From Nothopassalora personata (Eukaryota > Ascomycota > Dothideomycetes > Mycosphaerellales > Mycosphaerellaceae): a stretch of 64,000 nucleotides of DNA. A model generated the notes under the pieces. That model did no database searches. It was not told where the DNA came from and saw nothing but the letters and a program-made list of their open reading frames with translations. The position numbers and the translations under genes were made by a program. Shown piece after piece: positions 23,637 through 32,110 of this stretch. Location of the stretch: positions 2,976,001 through 3,040,000 of the forward strand of contig CM066293.1 of the NCBI GenBank assembly GCA_033816765.1, read 5' to 3'. The first letter of the stretch is position 1. Each line of letters opens with the position of its first letter.

Positions 23637-24197
23637 ATGTCTTCTTCTTCCCTTTCCCTTCCCGTCACCAAAACCAGTACGCATCGTCGCAAGAAGCTTG
23701 CCAAGTTCATTCGAGAGAACGGGATTACTATGGTCAAGTCGTGCTCTTTCTGCACTCGTGAGAAAAAGGTGTGCCGTGTCCACATCAAATCGGGCCGCTG
23801 TTCGGAGTGCAACGAACACAACATCAAGGGTTGTGACGTGCGAGTCACTCCTGCTGAGTGGAAGTCCCTTCAGTCCGTACGGGACAAGCTCACCCGTGAG
23901 CTTGAAGCGGTCCGTCATGATCTCGTTCGCAAGAGTGAAGAGATCGCGGCAGCCTATGCGAAGGAGGCGCGTCTTCGTCGTCAGCTTGAGCTGCACGAAA
24001 AGCGCGAGGGCGAGGCGATCGCTGTCGAGGAGGCGAGCATCCAAGTGTTAGAACAAGGGGAGCTCGAGGCCGCTCCGCCTTCCATCCCGGAAGACTGGTG
24101 GTTTCCTGCCTCCGATCCTTCGGTCTTCGACCCTAGCTTGTCCTTGGATGGGAATCTCCTCCTTCCTGAATCCTTCTCGGAGTTGGTCTCGTCGTAA
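23637..24197 (+). CDS. Antisense retroelement ORF: Zn2Cys6-like cluster plus coiled coil
   Basis: Intact 186-residue protein encoded opposite gag, starting 73 bases inside the 3' LTR. Residues about 35-72 hold six cysteines spaced CX2CX6CX8CX2CX7C, within the spacing allowed for fungal Zn2Cys6 DNA-binding domains, with basic residues between Cys2 and Cys3 (CTREKKVC). Residues about 80-135 are highly charged heptad-like sequence, likely a coiled coil for dimerisation. The tail (about 145-186) is acidic with Trp, Phe and Leu (DWWFPASDPSVFD), like an activation region. The start is supported by the MSS start of the damaged homologues in A and C. In those, Cys3, Cys4 and Cys6 align (Cys5 reads Tyr), but Cys1 and Cys2 do not, so the Zn2Cys6 assignment is tentative. 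I infer an element-encoded regulator; another zinc-binding role is possible. Expression would need antisense transcription from the LTR. Confidence 0.7.
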   Translation: MSSSSLSLPVTKTSTHRRKKLAKFIRENGITMVKSCSFCTREKKVCRVHIKSGRCSECNEHNIKGCDVRVTPAEWKSLQSVRDKLTRELEAVRHDLVRKSEEIAAAYAKEARLRRQLELHEKREGEAIAVEEASIQVLEQGELEAAPPSIPEDWWFPASDPSVFDPSLSLDGNLLLPESFSELVSS

Positions 24198-24301
24198 GTT
24201 CGTCCTTTATCTGTTTTCCGTGTCGTAGTGTTGACTTCTGTGTCCTAGGTCATCAAATCAAGAAGCCGCTGTTTGATGCCTTTATCGTCAGGTCGTTTCT
24301 G

Positions 24302-25300
24302 CTAGGCAGATTTCGAGAGAAAGCTCTCGCATTCCTGGTATGCATTCTCTTCGCGAATCATTGCGTTGAACTCGCGGCTAACTATGTTCTTTTTCTTGCA
24401 GTTCCTTGCATAATGGCCTTGCTCGCCACATACGTAGCAGGTGGAACCTTTGCTCTTCAGCCCCCTTCCTGTCCTACGTTCCGTTACGTCCAATTCCATT
24501 GGGTCTCCGTAACCATTAGGGTCCTGACTTCTGGCCTTGAAGCCCCCTCTTCCGCCCGCGGCGGGTCTCTGGTATCCAGGCTGTACGTGTCGGTCGTACC
24601 TCAACTCCTGGAGCCTTTCGTCGATCTCCTTTGCTGCCTTGATCATCGCCCCTAGCGTAACGACGCTGGCGTTTCGGGATAGTTCGGCTTTGACGTTGTC
24701 TTTCAGCCCGAGGTAGAACTGCGATCGCAAAGCTGCGTCGTTCCATTCCAGGTCGGCGGCATATCCTTGGAATTCTGAGGCGTACAGCGCTACAGAAGTA
24801 GTCTGTCGAAGTTGTCGGATATGTCGGTCGGCGTATACCTCCTCATTTGGTATCCCGTATAGATCATCGAGTTTCGTCTCAAACTCGTCGTAGTCGTGGA
24901 AAATTTTTCGAGTTTCCGTTTTCGGTGTTTCTCCCTCGCCCTGGTTGTGTAGCCAGTCCTTGAGGTATGGTCGGAATCCTCTAGCTGCTTTTCCTCGTAG
25001 GAAGGATGCGGCGTACAAGACCTTGCTGGCCTCGCCTTGAAACTGGTGTGCGTTGAAGTGAAGGTACAACTGAACCTGCAGTTGAAAAGCCTCCAGTTTG
25101 TCCTTGGTCCCGTCGAACGTCTCCGGCGTAGACACCTTAGGTGCACGGTGGTGGTCCAATGGGTTCAGCATACCCATAGGAGTGTTGTTGTTCTTGCTGC
25201 TTCCTGTAATCGACATTTCGCTCATTCGTTCCGTGATGCCAGTTGACTGTGGCTGTTGTCGTGACGGACTCCGGGTAGCGTCTCTCCCAGACATATGCAA
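24302..25300 (-). CDS. gag: Gag polyprotein of the young element (intact, 332 aa)
   Basis: The only sense-strand ORF of the young element. An N-terminal Ser/Gln/Thr-rich stretch is followed by a Ty3/gypsy capsid-type domain (about residues 55-215: VSTPETFDGTKDKLEAF, then FLRGKAARGF, DDLYGIPNEE, YASEFQGYAADLEWND). A Gly/Arg-rich linker and MELDVTERRTG lead to a CCHC zinc knuckle (CYVCGEQGHYARNC, about residues 286-299) and a short tail. It would form the particle shell and package RNA. MELDVT and the knuckle recur in the damaged gags of A and C. The ATG at 25300 follows a short leader after the 5' LTR. No frameshift or read-through into pol exists, because there is no pol. Confidence 0.9.
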   Translation of the reverse strand: MHMSGRDATRSPSRQQPQSTGITERMSEMSITGSSKNNNTPMGMLNPLDHHRAPKVSTPETFDGTKDKLEAFQLQVQLYLHFNAHQFQGEASKVLYAASFLRGKAARGFRPYLKDWLHNQGEGETPKTETRKIFHDYDEFETKLDDLYGIPNEEVYADRHIRQLRQTTSVALYASEFQGYAADLEWNDAALRSQFYLGLKDNVKAELSRNASVVTLGAMIKAAKEIDERLQELRYDRHVQPGYQRPAAGGRGGFKARSQDPNGYGDPMELDVTERRTGRGLKSKGSTCYVCGEQGHYARNCKKKNIVSREFNAMIREENAYQECESFLSKSA

Positions 25301-25326
25301 AGTGCCCTGGTGGTGGTGCTCAAAGT

Positions 25327-25645
25327 TGTTAGGAACCGCTGTACGTTATCACAACTCGGGCTTGGATCTTTGCAGGGATGTCTCAATCAGTTATGAAGGT
25401 AGTGGTTCCAAACAGTATATGGTGTATACTTGAAATGAGTTGAGCACGAGGCTCCTATCTACTTGCAAAAGAGCGTCGTCTATATAGTGCCGTGTCTTGG
25501 CGTGATCTTTCCTGCTCTCTCTGCTCTCTCTGCTCTCGAGAGAGAGCACCCGAGAGCACTGAGAGCACTCTGCATATCGGGTGCATCCGCTGGTCTGCTG
25601 GCATCGATTGGTTGGCTACGGGCTTCCCCAGACCGATCCGTAACA
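25327..25645 (-). repeat. 5' LTR of the young element
   Basis: Same length as 23245-23563. The only difference I see is in the palindromic array, where the centre reads CTCTCGAGAGAGAG instead of CTCTCTCGAGAGAG. The sense-strand leader after it starts ACTTTGAGCACC. Confidence 0.9.
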
Positions 25646-26430
25646 ACCTAGCTGTACTTGTTCTAGAGATGCACCTATATCTTAGTAGCTTTTCTAGATT
25701 CGTAAGAGCCCTTAAGCTTAAATTCATCTTCTTCTATAATCCTACTTAGGATACTAAAGCAGTAAGCTGCATTTTATTTTGTCTATGTTAGTGCATTAAG
25801 AATCTCTTTAATCTTAGTCTCTTCCTAGAGTTTTAGGTTCTTGCCCATAATGTTGTTAAATAACACTTCTAATAGGTCATTAATTGTAAAGAATGCTAAC
25901 TGGCTCTCTATCTTGTATCTCTAAAGGTTGAACTATCTCTTCTAGTTATCTCTCCTAAGAATTGGGATTTTAGTTCCCTTCTCTTCTCCTTTCTCTTAGT
26001 GTAAATCTATAATAAATTGAATGTAATAAAACAAGGTGTATATACTTCAAGGTCGTGGCTTAGGTCCTACTAAGGCTTTTAGTATAGAATAGTAAGGTTC
26101 GTAGGTGTAGATACTAAGGCCTACTTATTAGGGTAAAGAAAGAGCGGTGTAGTCTCGGAGCTAGGACACAGGTCTGTCTCTCCTAGTAGAGTTCTAAATG
26201 ACTTACTTAAAGTCCTTCTTGATAGTATCTCGATGCAGTTCTACCTATAGAGTGTCTTTAAGGTATTAGCTTATAGGAAGCCGCATAGAGTCCTTTTCTA
26301 GATTACCTATCACTTAGTATTAAACTAAGCTCCTTAATAGGACAGATAGGGTAGACTTCTACTTCCTAGATGTTTTCTGCTATAATAGTAAGGGATACAA
26401 GTAACCTGTACTAATATAGGTTGCTCTTAC

Positions 26431-26455
26431 TCCTACATAACCCGGGCTTATAACC
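26431..26455 (-). promoter_or_regulatory. Primer binding site of the copia element
   Basis: Directly inside the 5' LTR, the minus strand reads GGTTATAAGCCCGGG. GGTTATGAGCCC is the complement of the anticodon-loop half of initiator tRNA-Met; the one mismatch is a RIP-type G-to-A change. Half-tRNA priming is known for copia-type elements. Confidence 0.7.
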
Positions 26456-26702
26456 TGTTAAGTTAAGACCTTATAGGATACGTAGTTAGTAGCGGAGTAG
26501 AGTAAGAGATCAATCTTTAACTAGCTAATAGCTACAGGGCATGCAGAAATATATTAGGAACCAATGTGTTAATTGTGTTAGATGTCTATCTAAGCTAAAG
26601 AGGAGAGAAGGTGTCTTCCGATAAGCTAAGTTATCGTGGATACCTTAGGCTATTAGATTATAACCTAACTATTAGCTCCCCTTAAGATGCTACATCTTAA
26701 CA
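26456..26702 (-). repeat. 5' LTR of the copia element
   Basis: 247 bp, TGTTAAG to CTTAACA; partner of 18684-18930. Confidence 0.85.
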
Positions 26703-26707
26703 AAAGA

Positions 26708-28575
26708 AATAGATTAAAGCGTTTAAGAAACTTAAGGAACAATGCGCTTTAGCCCCTACGCTTCGATTATTCGATAGTAGTAAGGAAGTCTACATCGAGA
26801 CCGATGCGTCTAATATAGCAATAGGCGCATGTCTAACATAGATACACGATAGGTAGAGACACCTAGTAGCCTATTACTCCCGGAAAATAACTATAGCGGA
26901 ATAGAACTACGACATCTATAATAAAGAGCTTCTAGCCATTGTTGCTACTTTGTAACATTAGAGAGTATATATCGAGGGCCTACCGAAGTTAACGATTCTT
27001 TCTAACTATAAGAATCTTACGTACTTTACGACGACGAAAGAACTTACCCGAAGGCAAGCCCGCTAGTCGGAGCTACTAGGACAGTATAAGTTCAAAATTA
27101 AATATACTCTAGGACGAGAAAATGGCCGCGCCGACGCGCTAAGCTAAAGAAGCGACTACATAGAAGGAAAAGAACTAGTGTAACACAAAATATTAAAGAC
27201 GAACCCCGATAGAAGTCTTAGTACTAACATAAGAGAATTTAATAACATCGTACGGATATTAGGCGATAAGGACGAACAATTCCCTATATTATAAGGAAAG
27301 TACTAAGTACTGAAGGATCGAGAAGAAGAATACATACGATAACATTACGACGGACTAACTTATAGACACCCTAGAACTTTAAAGACAATAGACCTAATAT
27401 AACGCAGTTTCTCATTTCTAGAGATAAGACTTAAGGTGTTACGCTACATTAAACAATACGTACACTACTAACGAAACAAGGCTACGAGACATGCAAAATA
27501 CGGTTACCTACAGTTTAGGACACTACCGACGAAACTATAGGACGAAGTTATAATAGACTTTATTACGAAACTCCTACCGTTAAGAGATTAAGTTACGAAA
27601 TAACTATACGACATAATACTAGTTATGGTTAATAGACTTACGAAATACGTACACTTTATTCCTACATTAGAGACATACAATGTAGAGTAGCTCGGATACC
27701 TCGTACTAGATAGACTTATCCGATACTACGGATTCCCTTAAGCGTTTATACCGGACAGAGATAAGCTATTTACATTAAATTACTAGAAGACGCTTATAGG
27801 AACAATCGGAATTAAACATAAGCTATTAATAGTATATTATCCGGAAACAGACGGACAAACCGAAAGGATAAATTAAACGCTAGAACAATACCTACGACAC
27901 TACATCAATTATACACAAGACAACTAGGTCTCATTACTACTAATGGCGTAGATTGCACTAAATAACTATAAATCGGAGATAACTTTAACGACACTATTCT
28001 ATACGAACTTTAGAAAAGATCCTAACCTATTTAGAATACCTAGATCTTACCTACAAGCCAAAAGAGCAATCGTAACGACGGATACTCTTAAGGAAGTGCA
28101 TAAAGAAACACGTAAGGCGATCAAAGATGCATAATAAAAACTGTCTCGATAACGGTAGGACACGAGAAAAATGGCACCTCTACTAAAAGAGGGGGATAAG
28201 GTCTATCTCCTTATAAAAAACTTAAGAATAAGAAGATAGACTAAGAAACTAGATTACGTTAAGGTCGGACCATTTTTTATCGATAAAGTCATAGGACTAG
28301 TTAACTACCGCCTACGACTACTACCCGACGCTAAAATCCACCTAGTCTTCTACATCTCTAAGCTAGAACTAGCGGACGCTAAAACACCTTACTAGGAGAG
28401 CTTCTATTTCGAGCCGGAAGTAGAAAACAAATTCGAAGTCGAAAGAATCCTAGACAAGAAAGGTTAGTAATACCTTGTTAAATAGAAAGGATACGACGAA
28501 TTAGAAAATACCTAGGAACTAGAAAAGAACCTACGAAACTGTTAGCAAAAAATCTAGGAATACTACAAAAACTAA
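26708..28575 (+). pseudogene. Element C RNase H, integrase and chromodomain (RIP-damaged)
   Basis: Picks up the pol frame broken at 18683. RNase H text includes LRLFDSSKEVYIETDASNIA and RRQARQSELLGQYKF, then GRENGRADALS. Integrase covers about 27300-28200, with DGQTERIN after the catalytic-core glutamate region. The C-terminal chromodomain (about 28425-28570) reads VERILDKKG then YLVK, KGYDELENT, ELEKNLRNC, separated by TAG codons; chromodomains can guide integration to heterochromatin. All stops are explainable as CAG/TGG to TAG. Confidence 0.8.
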
Positions 28576-28625
28576 AAAACGGCTAGCCGACTAAGTTACC
28601 GATTAGCGACTAGTCGGCCGGGAGT

Positions 28626-28699
28626 AGCTAGAGTAGGAATCGAACCTACGACCTTAAGAGTATAGACAGCTTACGCTCTACTAACTAAGCTACCTAGCC
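28626..28699 (-). other. tRNA-like sequence inside element C
   Basis: Second copy of the tRNA-like unit at 5872-5944. Acceptor GGCTAGG pairs with TCTAGCT, the D arm is GCTTAGTTAGTAGAGC, and the T arm GTAGGTTCGATTCCTAC is perfect. The anticodon arm again has an oversized loop. Same position and orientation relative to the antisense pseudo-ORF as in A (25 bases after its stop). Confidence 0.6.
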
Positions 28700-28723
28700 G
28701 ATTAATAAGAACAGGGACACAAC

Positions 28724-29278
28724 TTATAAATAAGTACCCTAATAAGTCTCTACCCCTAGGAACTCGCCCTAAGGCTCCGCTCTAGAAAGCGCCGCCTAGT
28801 TATTTACGGGTATCTCTAGGATATCCGAGAAGGAGACTAGCGAAGGCGACACCTCTACCCCCGACGCCCGCTTAAGAGACGCTAGCTCCTCGCGCGCCTC
28901 TTCCTCCTCGAGCTCCTCTAACTCCTTAGCGACGGCATCGTCGGTACGACGCTTAGCTAATCGAAGCTATTTCCGAAGACGGATCTTACGCATCTTTAGC
29001 CGCACCTCCTCCTCTTTAATCCTCTTAAGCTCTAGCTTAAGCTTATCGCGCGAATTGCGAAGACGTTCCTACTCCGGACGGGAAAGACGTACATCGCAAT
29101 CCTTACAGCCTTTTCGAATGTAGGCTAAACACTTCCTAGACCGAGAACCTACGATACACTTTACTACTGCGCCCGAGGATCGAGACTTCTAATAATTCGT
29201 GTATAGAGCTATTTCGATACCGGAAATTTTAGTATCTAGAGTAAGTCGATAACGGCGTTTATAGGAGGAAGAAGACAT
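28724..29278 (-). pseudogene. Antisense ORF of element C, RIP-damaged (185 codons)
   Basis: Better preserved than the copy in A: starts MSSSSYKRRYRLTLDTK and keeps KCIVGSRSRKC then CKDCDVRLSRPE, followed by a long Lys/Arg/Glu coiled-coil-like region and the tail SFSDILEMPVNN. Interrupted by about six in-frame TAG codons only. CX8CX2(Y)X7CDVR matches the last four cysteines of the intact ORF at 23637, with Tyr at the third of them. Exactly the length of the A copy. Confidence 0.75.
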
Positions 29279-29316
29279 AGTTAACTATTACTATAAGAAA
29301 TGATAACGGCTTAAGA

Positions 29317-29351
29317 AGCTTCGGGACGAAGCTAGGCTAAGAAGGGGATAG
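29317..29351 (+). promoter_or_regulatory. Hairpin and polypurine tract of element C
   Basis: The AGCTTCG..CGAAGCT hairpin (29317-29333) is followed by AAGAAGGGGATAG ending at the 3' LTR. Same arrangement as in A and the young element. Confidence 0.75.
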
Positions 29352-29711
29352 TATTACGGAATGATTCCCGGGGACCCTAGAATTATAACGATAAGACAAA
29401 CACGTAACTCATCCTACCTAAGCGCTTAGACATAGAGCAATTAGACTACTTATGCTTAGACTAATTAGACTGCTTATGCTTAGACTAATTAGACTAATTA
29501 CCGAGATCTACGAATCTCTTTTATATTTAGGAACGCTAGAAACCCTTATAGTTCTAATGCGTTCAACTTATGTTACTATCTTACTAATTAGAATATAACT
29601 CTTATTCCTATTATTTATCTTCGCTTAGCTTACTTCAGCCTCTCTAAAGAATACCGCTACGTGACTTAACTTATCTCTCCTTTAAGACTAGCCCTAGAAC
29701 GAGACATAACA
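29352..29711 (+). repeat. 3' LTR of element C
   Basis: 360 bp, starts TATTACGG (one RIP-type change from TGTTACGG), ends ACATAACA; array about 29432-29503. Confidence 0.85.
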
Positions 29712-29716
29712 CTTCG

Positions 29717-32110
29717 TTACGTACGAGGGTTAAAACGGATGCCTTAGGTTTTACGATTATAGGCATTATCTCTTAGTTATTTAGGACTAAGTAGTATCTA
29801 ATTGCCTTCTATTCTCGTAAGATAATACCTATCGAGTATAATTATAAGACCTATAACTAAGAGCTACTAGTAGTAGTAGAGGCATTTAAGCATTAGCGAC
29901 CGTACCTCGAAGGCGTATCGTATACGGTTTAGGTTCTAGTCGACTATACGAACCTATAGGATTTTATAATAGTAAAGTAGCTAAATAGGAGGTAAGCTCG
30001 ATAGGCAACGTTTCTATAATCTTTCGACTTCGTAGTAGAGCATAGGTTAGGGAAGAGTAACCTAGCCGATACGCTATCGCGACGTAGTAACTACGTACGC
30101 GTAGCGTAGTAGACGTCGAACTTACTTCCTACGCTATAAAGTAAGCTATCTTTCTAGAAGGAATTCCTATTAAGAGAGGACGAGCCTATAGTAAGGCTCG
30201 TAACCGCTACCTACGAGAAGATATAGGATAAGGCGACGATAATAGTAGTAGGAGCCTACGAGCCGTAGGGGACCCGATCGCTACTAGTAAGAGTATACGC
30301 TATAATAATGTAGGGCGGCCTAGGTAAACTGCTTATACTACTAATAAAAATCATATAGGGGAGAGACAATAGGTACGTTATATACTTATCGTAGGCGCCT
30401 AGCGAAGGGGACGCTAAGGACTAGTATATAAAAGACGGGTTAGTCTATTACGGGAATACGATTATAGTACCCGAAGACTATATAGTAAGAGTATAGCTAC
30501 TCTACATGCATTATAACGACCTACTAGTAGGGCACTTTAGTAAGGTAAAGACTAAAGAGCTACTACGACGTTATTACTAGTAGGAATTACTTAGTAAGGA
30601 AGTAAGGGAGTATATTAGAAACTATAGGGCTTATTAGACCTCGAAGGCGAGGCGCTATCAACCCTACGGCGAGCTATAGCTACTACCTAGGCTAGACGGT
30701 CTATAGTAGGAAATTACTATAGATTTTATTACGGACCTACCGCTAAGTAAGCGAGGAGAATACGTGTATAATGCGATCCTAGTAATCGTCGACCGCTACT
30801 CTAAAATAAACTTATACATTCCTACGACTAAGACATATATAGCGGCGGAGCTTACGAGGATCTTACGAGATAAAGTCGTGCGGTATTATAGTATACTAGC
30901 GGGTATAGTAAGTAACCGCGGGTTAGTGTTTACGAGTAAGTGTTGCGGTTGGGCCTTGTCCCTCGTCACGTGGGTGGCCTAGGAAGTGTCGATCCTCGAT
31001 ATGTCTCTAAAGTAGTGTGAACGAGAGTTCACTACAAGGTTGCAACTTAACACAAGAGTGTTGATTTGAGTTGAGCACGAGGCTCCTATCTACTCGTAAA
31101 GAAGCGTCGTCTATATAGTGCCATGTCTTGGCGTAACTGATCAGACTGAGCAGACTGATCACTGAGCAGACTGAGCGAACTGATCACTGAGCTGATCAGT
31201 CTGAGCGAAGTCGACCTGCTCAGTTTCGGTCCTTCCCGAAGAATGAGTGGCTGTGGGTTCTTCCTGAACCGAACCGTAACAGTAAGTTCTAGAGTAACTT
31301 CTACATCGAGGCGTAGGTAAAGCGTAAGCTATATATAGCTTTCTACCCTTAGACTAATGGCTAGACTAAGAGGGTAAACTAAACCTTAGAATAGTACCTT
31401 CGTTATTACTATAGCGAGAACTAGATAGAGTAGGCTAAGTAGCTAGCTATTACTAAATTTGCATGTAATAATAGCGTCTACCCTACGCTACGTATAAGCC
31501 TATTTAAGATAGCGTATAGTTAGAGACCTAAGATTGCCCTAATACCTATAGGATCTCGAGGCGAGATCCGGGAAGGGGAGGTACTAGTAGCGGTAGACTT
31601 AGTTAACCGTATACGAGAGATGCGCGCTACGCTTACGAAGCGTTAGGAAATCGTAGTAGCCGATTAGACTCGCTACTATAATAAGACTTATAAGGCTAAT
31701 AGCTATCGCGTAGGTAATATAGTCTTATTATCTACGAAGAACCTAAGGTTAGCATTACCGAAGAAGAAGATAGGTCCGAAGTTTATTAGACCGTACCGTA
31801 TTATAGACGCTATTGGTTCGTAGGCGTACCGCCTAGTACTACTAGCCGACTTAAGAATTTATAATGTATTCTATATATCCCTCCTCGAGCCGTACGTAGG
31901 TAGCGAGAAGGATAGAGGTACTATAGCCCTCGCTAATAAGGACGGGCAATATAAAGTAGAGGTAGTACTAGGAAAGCGTAAGTATAAGGGTAAAGTATAG
32001 TACCTAGTACGATAGAAGGGCTAGCTAGAAGAGTATAATAGCTAGGAGCTAGTATAAGGACTCGCGAATGCTACGCGTATAGTAGCTAAATATAAGGCGT
32101 TAGCGAAGAC
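29717..32110 (+). pseudogene. Family B copy B2 RNase H, integrase and chromodomain-like end (RIP-damaged)
   Basis: Resumes the pol frame interrupted at 13985. RNase H text follows at once (VVEAFKHQRPYLEG, VVEHRLGKSNLADTLS). An open island at 30764-30940 reads VIVDRYSKINLYIPTTKTYI and ends GIVSNRGLVFTSK, the integrase core with its D..N(D)RG region; the frame is then cut by a solo LTR and resumes at 31287. A chromodomain-like end near 31970-32110 reads KVQYLVRWKG-like text after allowing for TAG. Confidence 0.72.
30941..31281 (-). mobile_element. Young solo LTR with a TGATCA/CTGAGC array
   Basis: TGTTGCGG to CCGTAACA with perfect GTAAG duplication (30936-30940 and 31282-31286). Not RIP-damaged. 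It shares the TATA core and GTGCCATGTCTTGGCGT with the LTRs of the young element, but the adjoining array (about 31136-31210) is built of TGATCAGACTGAGCAGAC-type units. Inserted in the family B integrase. Confidence 0.85.

Larger units (their letters stand above)
23245..25645 (-). mobile_element. Young 2.4-kb ambisense LTR element: gag plus antisense ORF, no pol
   Basis: The LTRs (23245-23563 and 25327-25645) are both 319 bp and differ at only two adjacent bases; the flanking 5-bp duplication ACCTA (23240-23244 and 25646-25650) is perfect. The element is inserted in the copia element and shows no RIP. Orientation is minus: an AGAAGGGGGATGG purine tract abuts the left LTR. Inside are only two ORFs, convergent and both intact: gag on the minus strand and a Cys-rich ORF on the plus strand, 104 bases apart at their stops. 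There is no protease, RT or integrase, so it must be mobilised by another element. It resembles a gag-only non-autonomous Ty3/gypsy derivative. Confidence 0.88.
18684..26702 (-). mobile_element. Ty1/copia element (RIP-damaged), nested in element C
   Basis: LTRs of 247 bp (18684-18930 and 26456-26702) run TGTTAAG to CTTAACA. Flanks are AAAGG and AAAGA, a 5-bp duplication with one RIP-type change. On the minus strand the sequence after the 5' LTR is GGTTATAAGCCC, one G-to-A change from the complement of the anticodon half of initiator tRNA-Met, the primer used by copia-type elements. A minus-strand purine tract (AAGTGGGAGT) precedes the 3' LTR. RT text on the minus strand near 19830-20040 reads HVDNILIAA then FKRELSKVFKIKDLSEPKKI, typical of copia. 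About 5.6 kb without the nested young element. Confidence 0.85.
13991..29711 (+). mobile_element. Ty3/gypsy chromovirus, element C (RIP-damaged, with nested insertions)
   Basis: LTRs at 13991-14350 and 29352-29711 (360 bp each) with the target duplication CTTCG (13986-13990 and 29712-29716) inside the RT/RNase H of family B copy B2. Without its nested insertions it is about 6.9 kb. Order on the plus strand is gag, protease, RT, RNase H, integrase, chromodomain, then tRNA-like and antisense pseudo-ORF on the minus strand, then a polypurine tract (AAGAAGGGGATAG) before the 3' LTR. CA is common and TG scarce on the plus strand, so RIP hit mainly the antisense strand. Confidence 0.88.

Noticed and set aside
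23605..24051. 148-codon frames on both strands over the antisense ORF
   Set aside because: Shadows of the 186-residue ORF, which has the conserved MSS start and the homologues in A and C.
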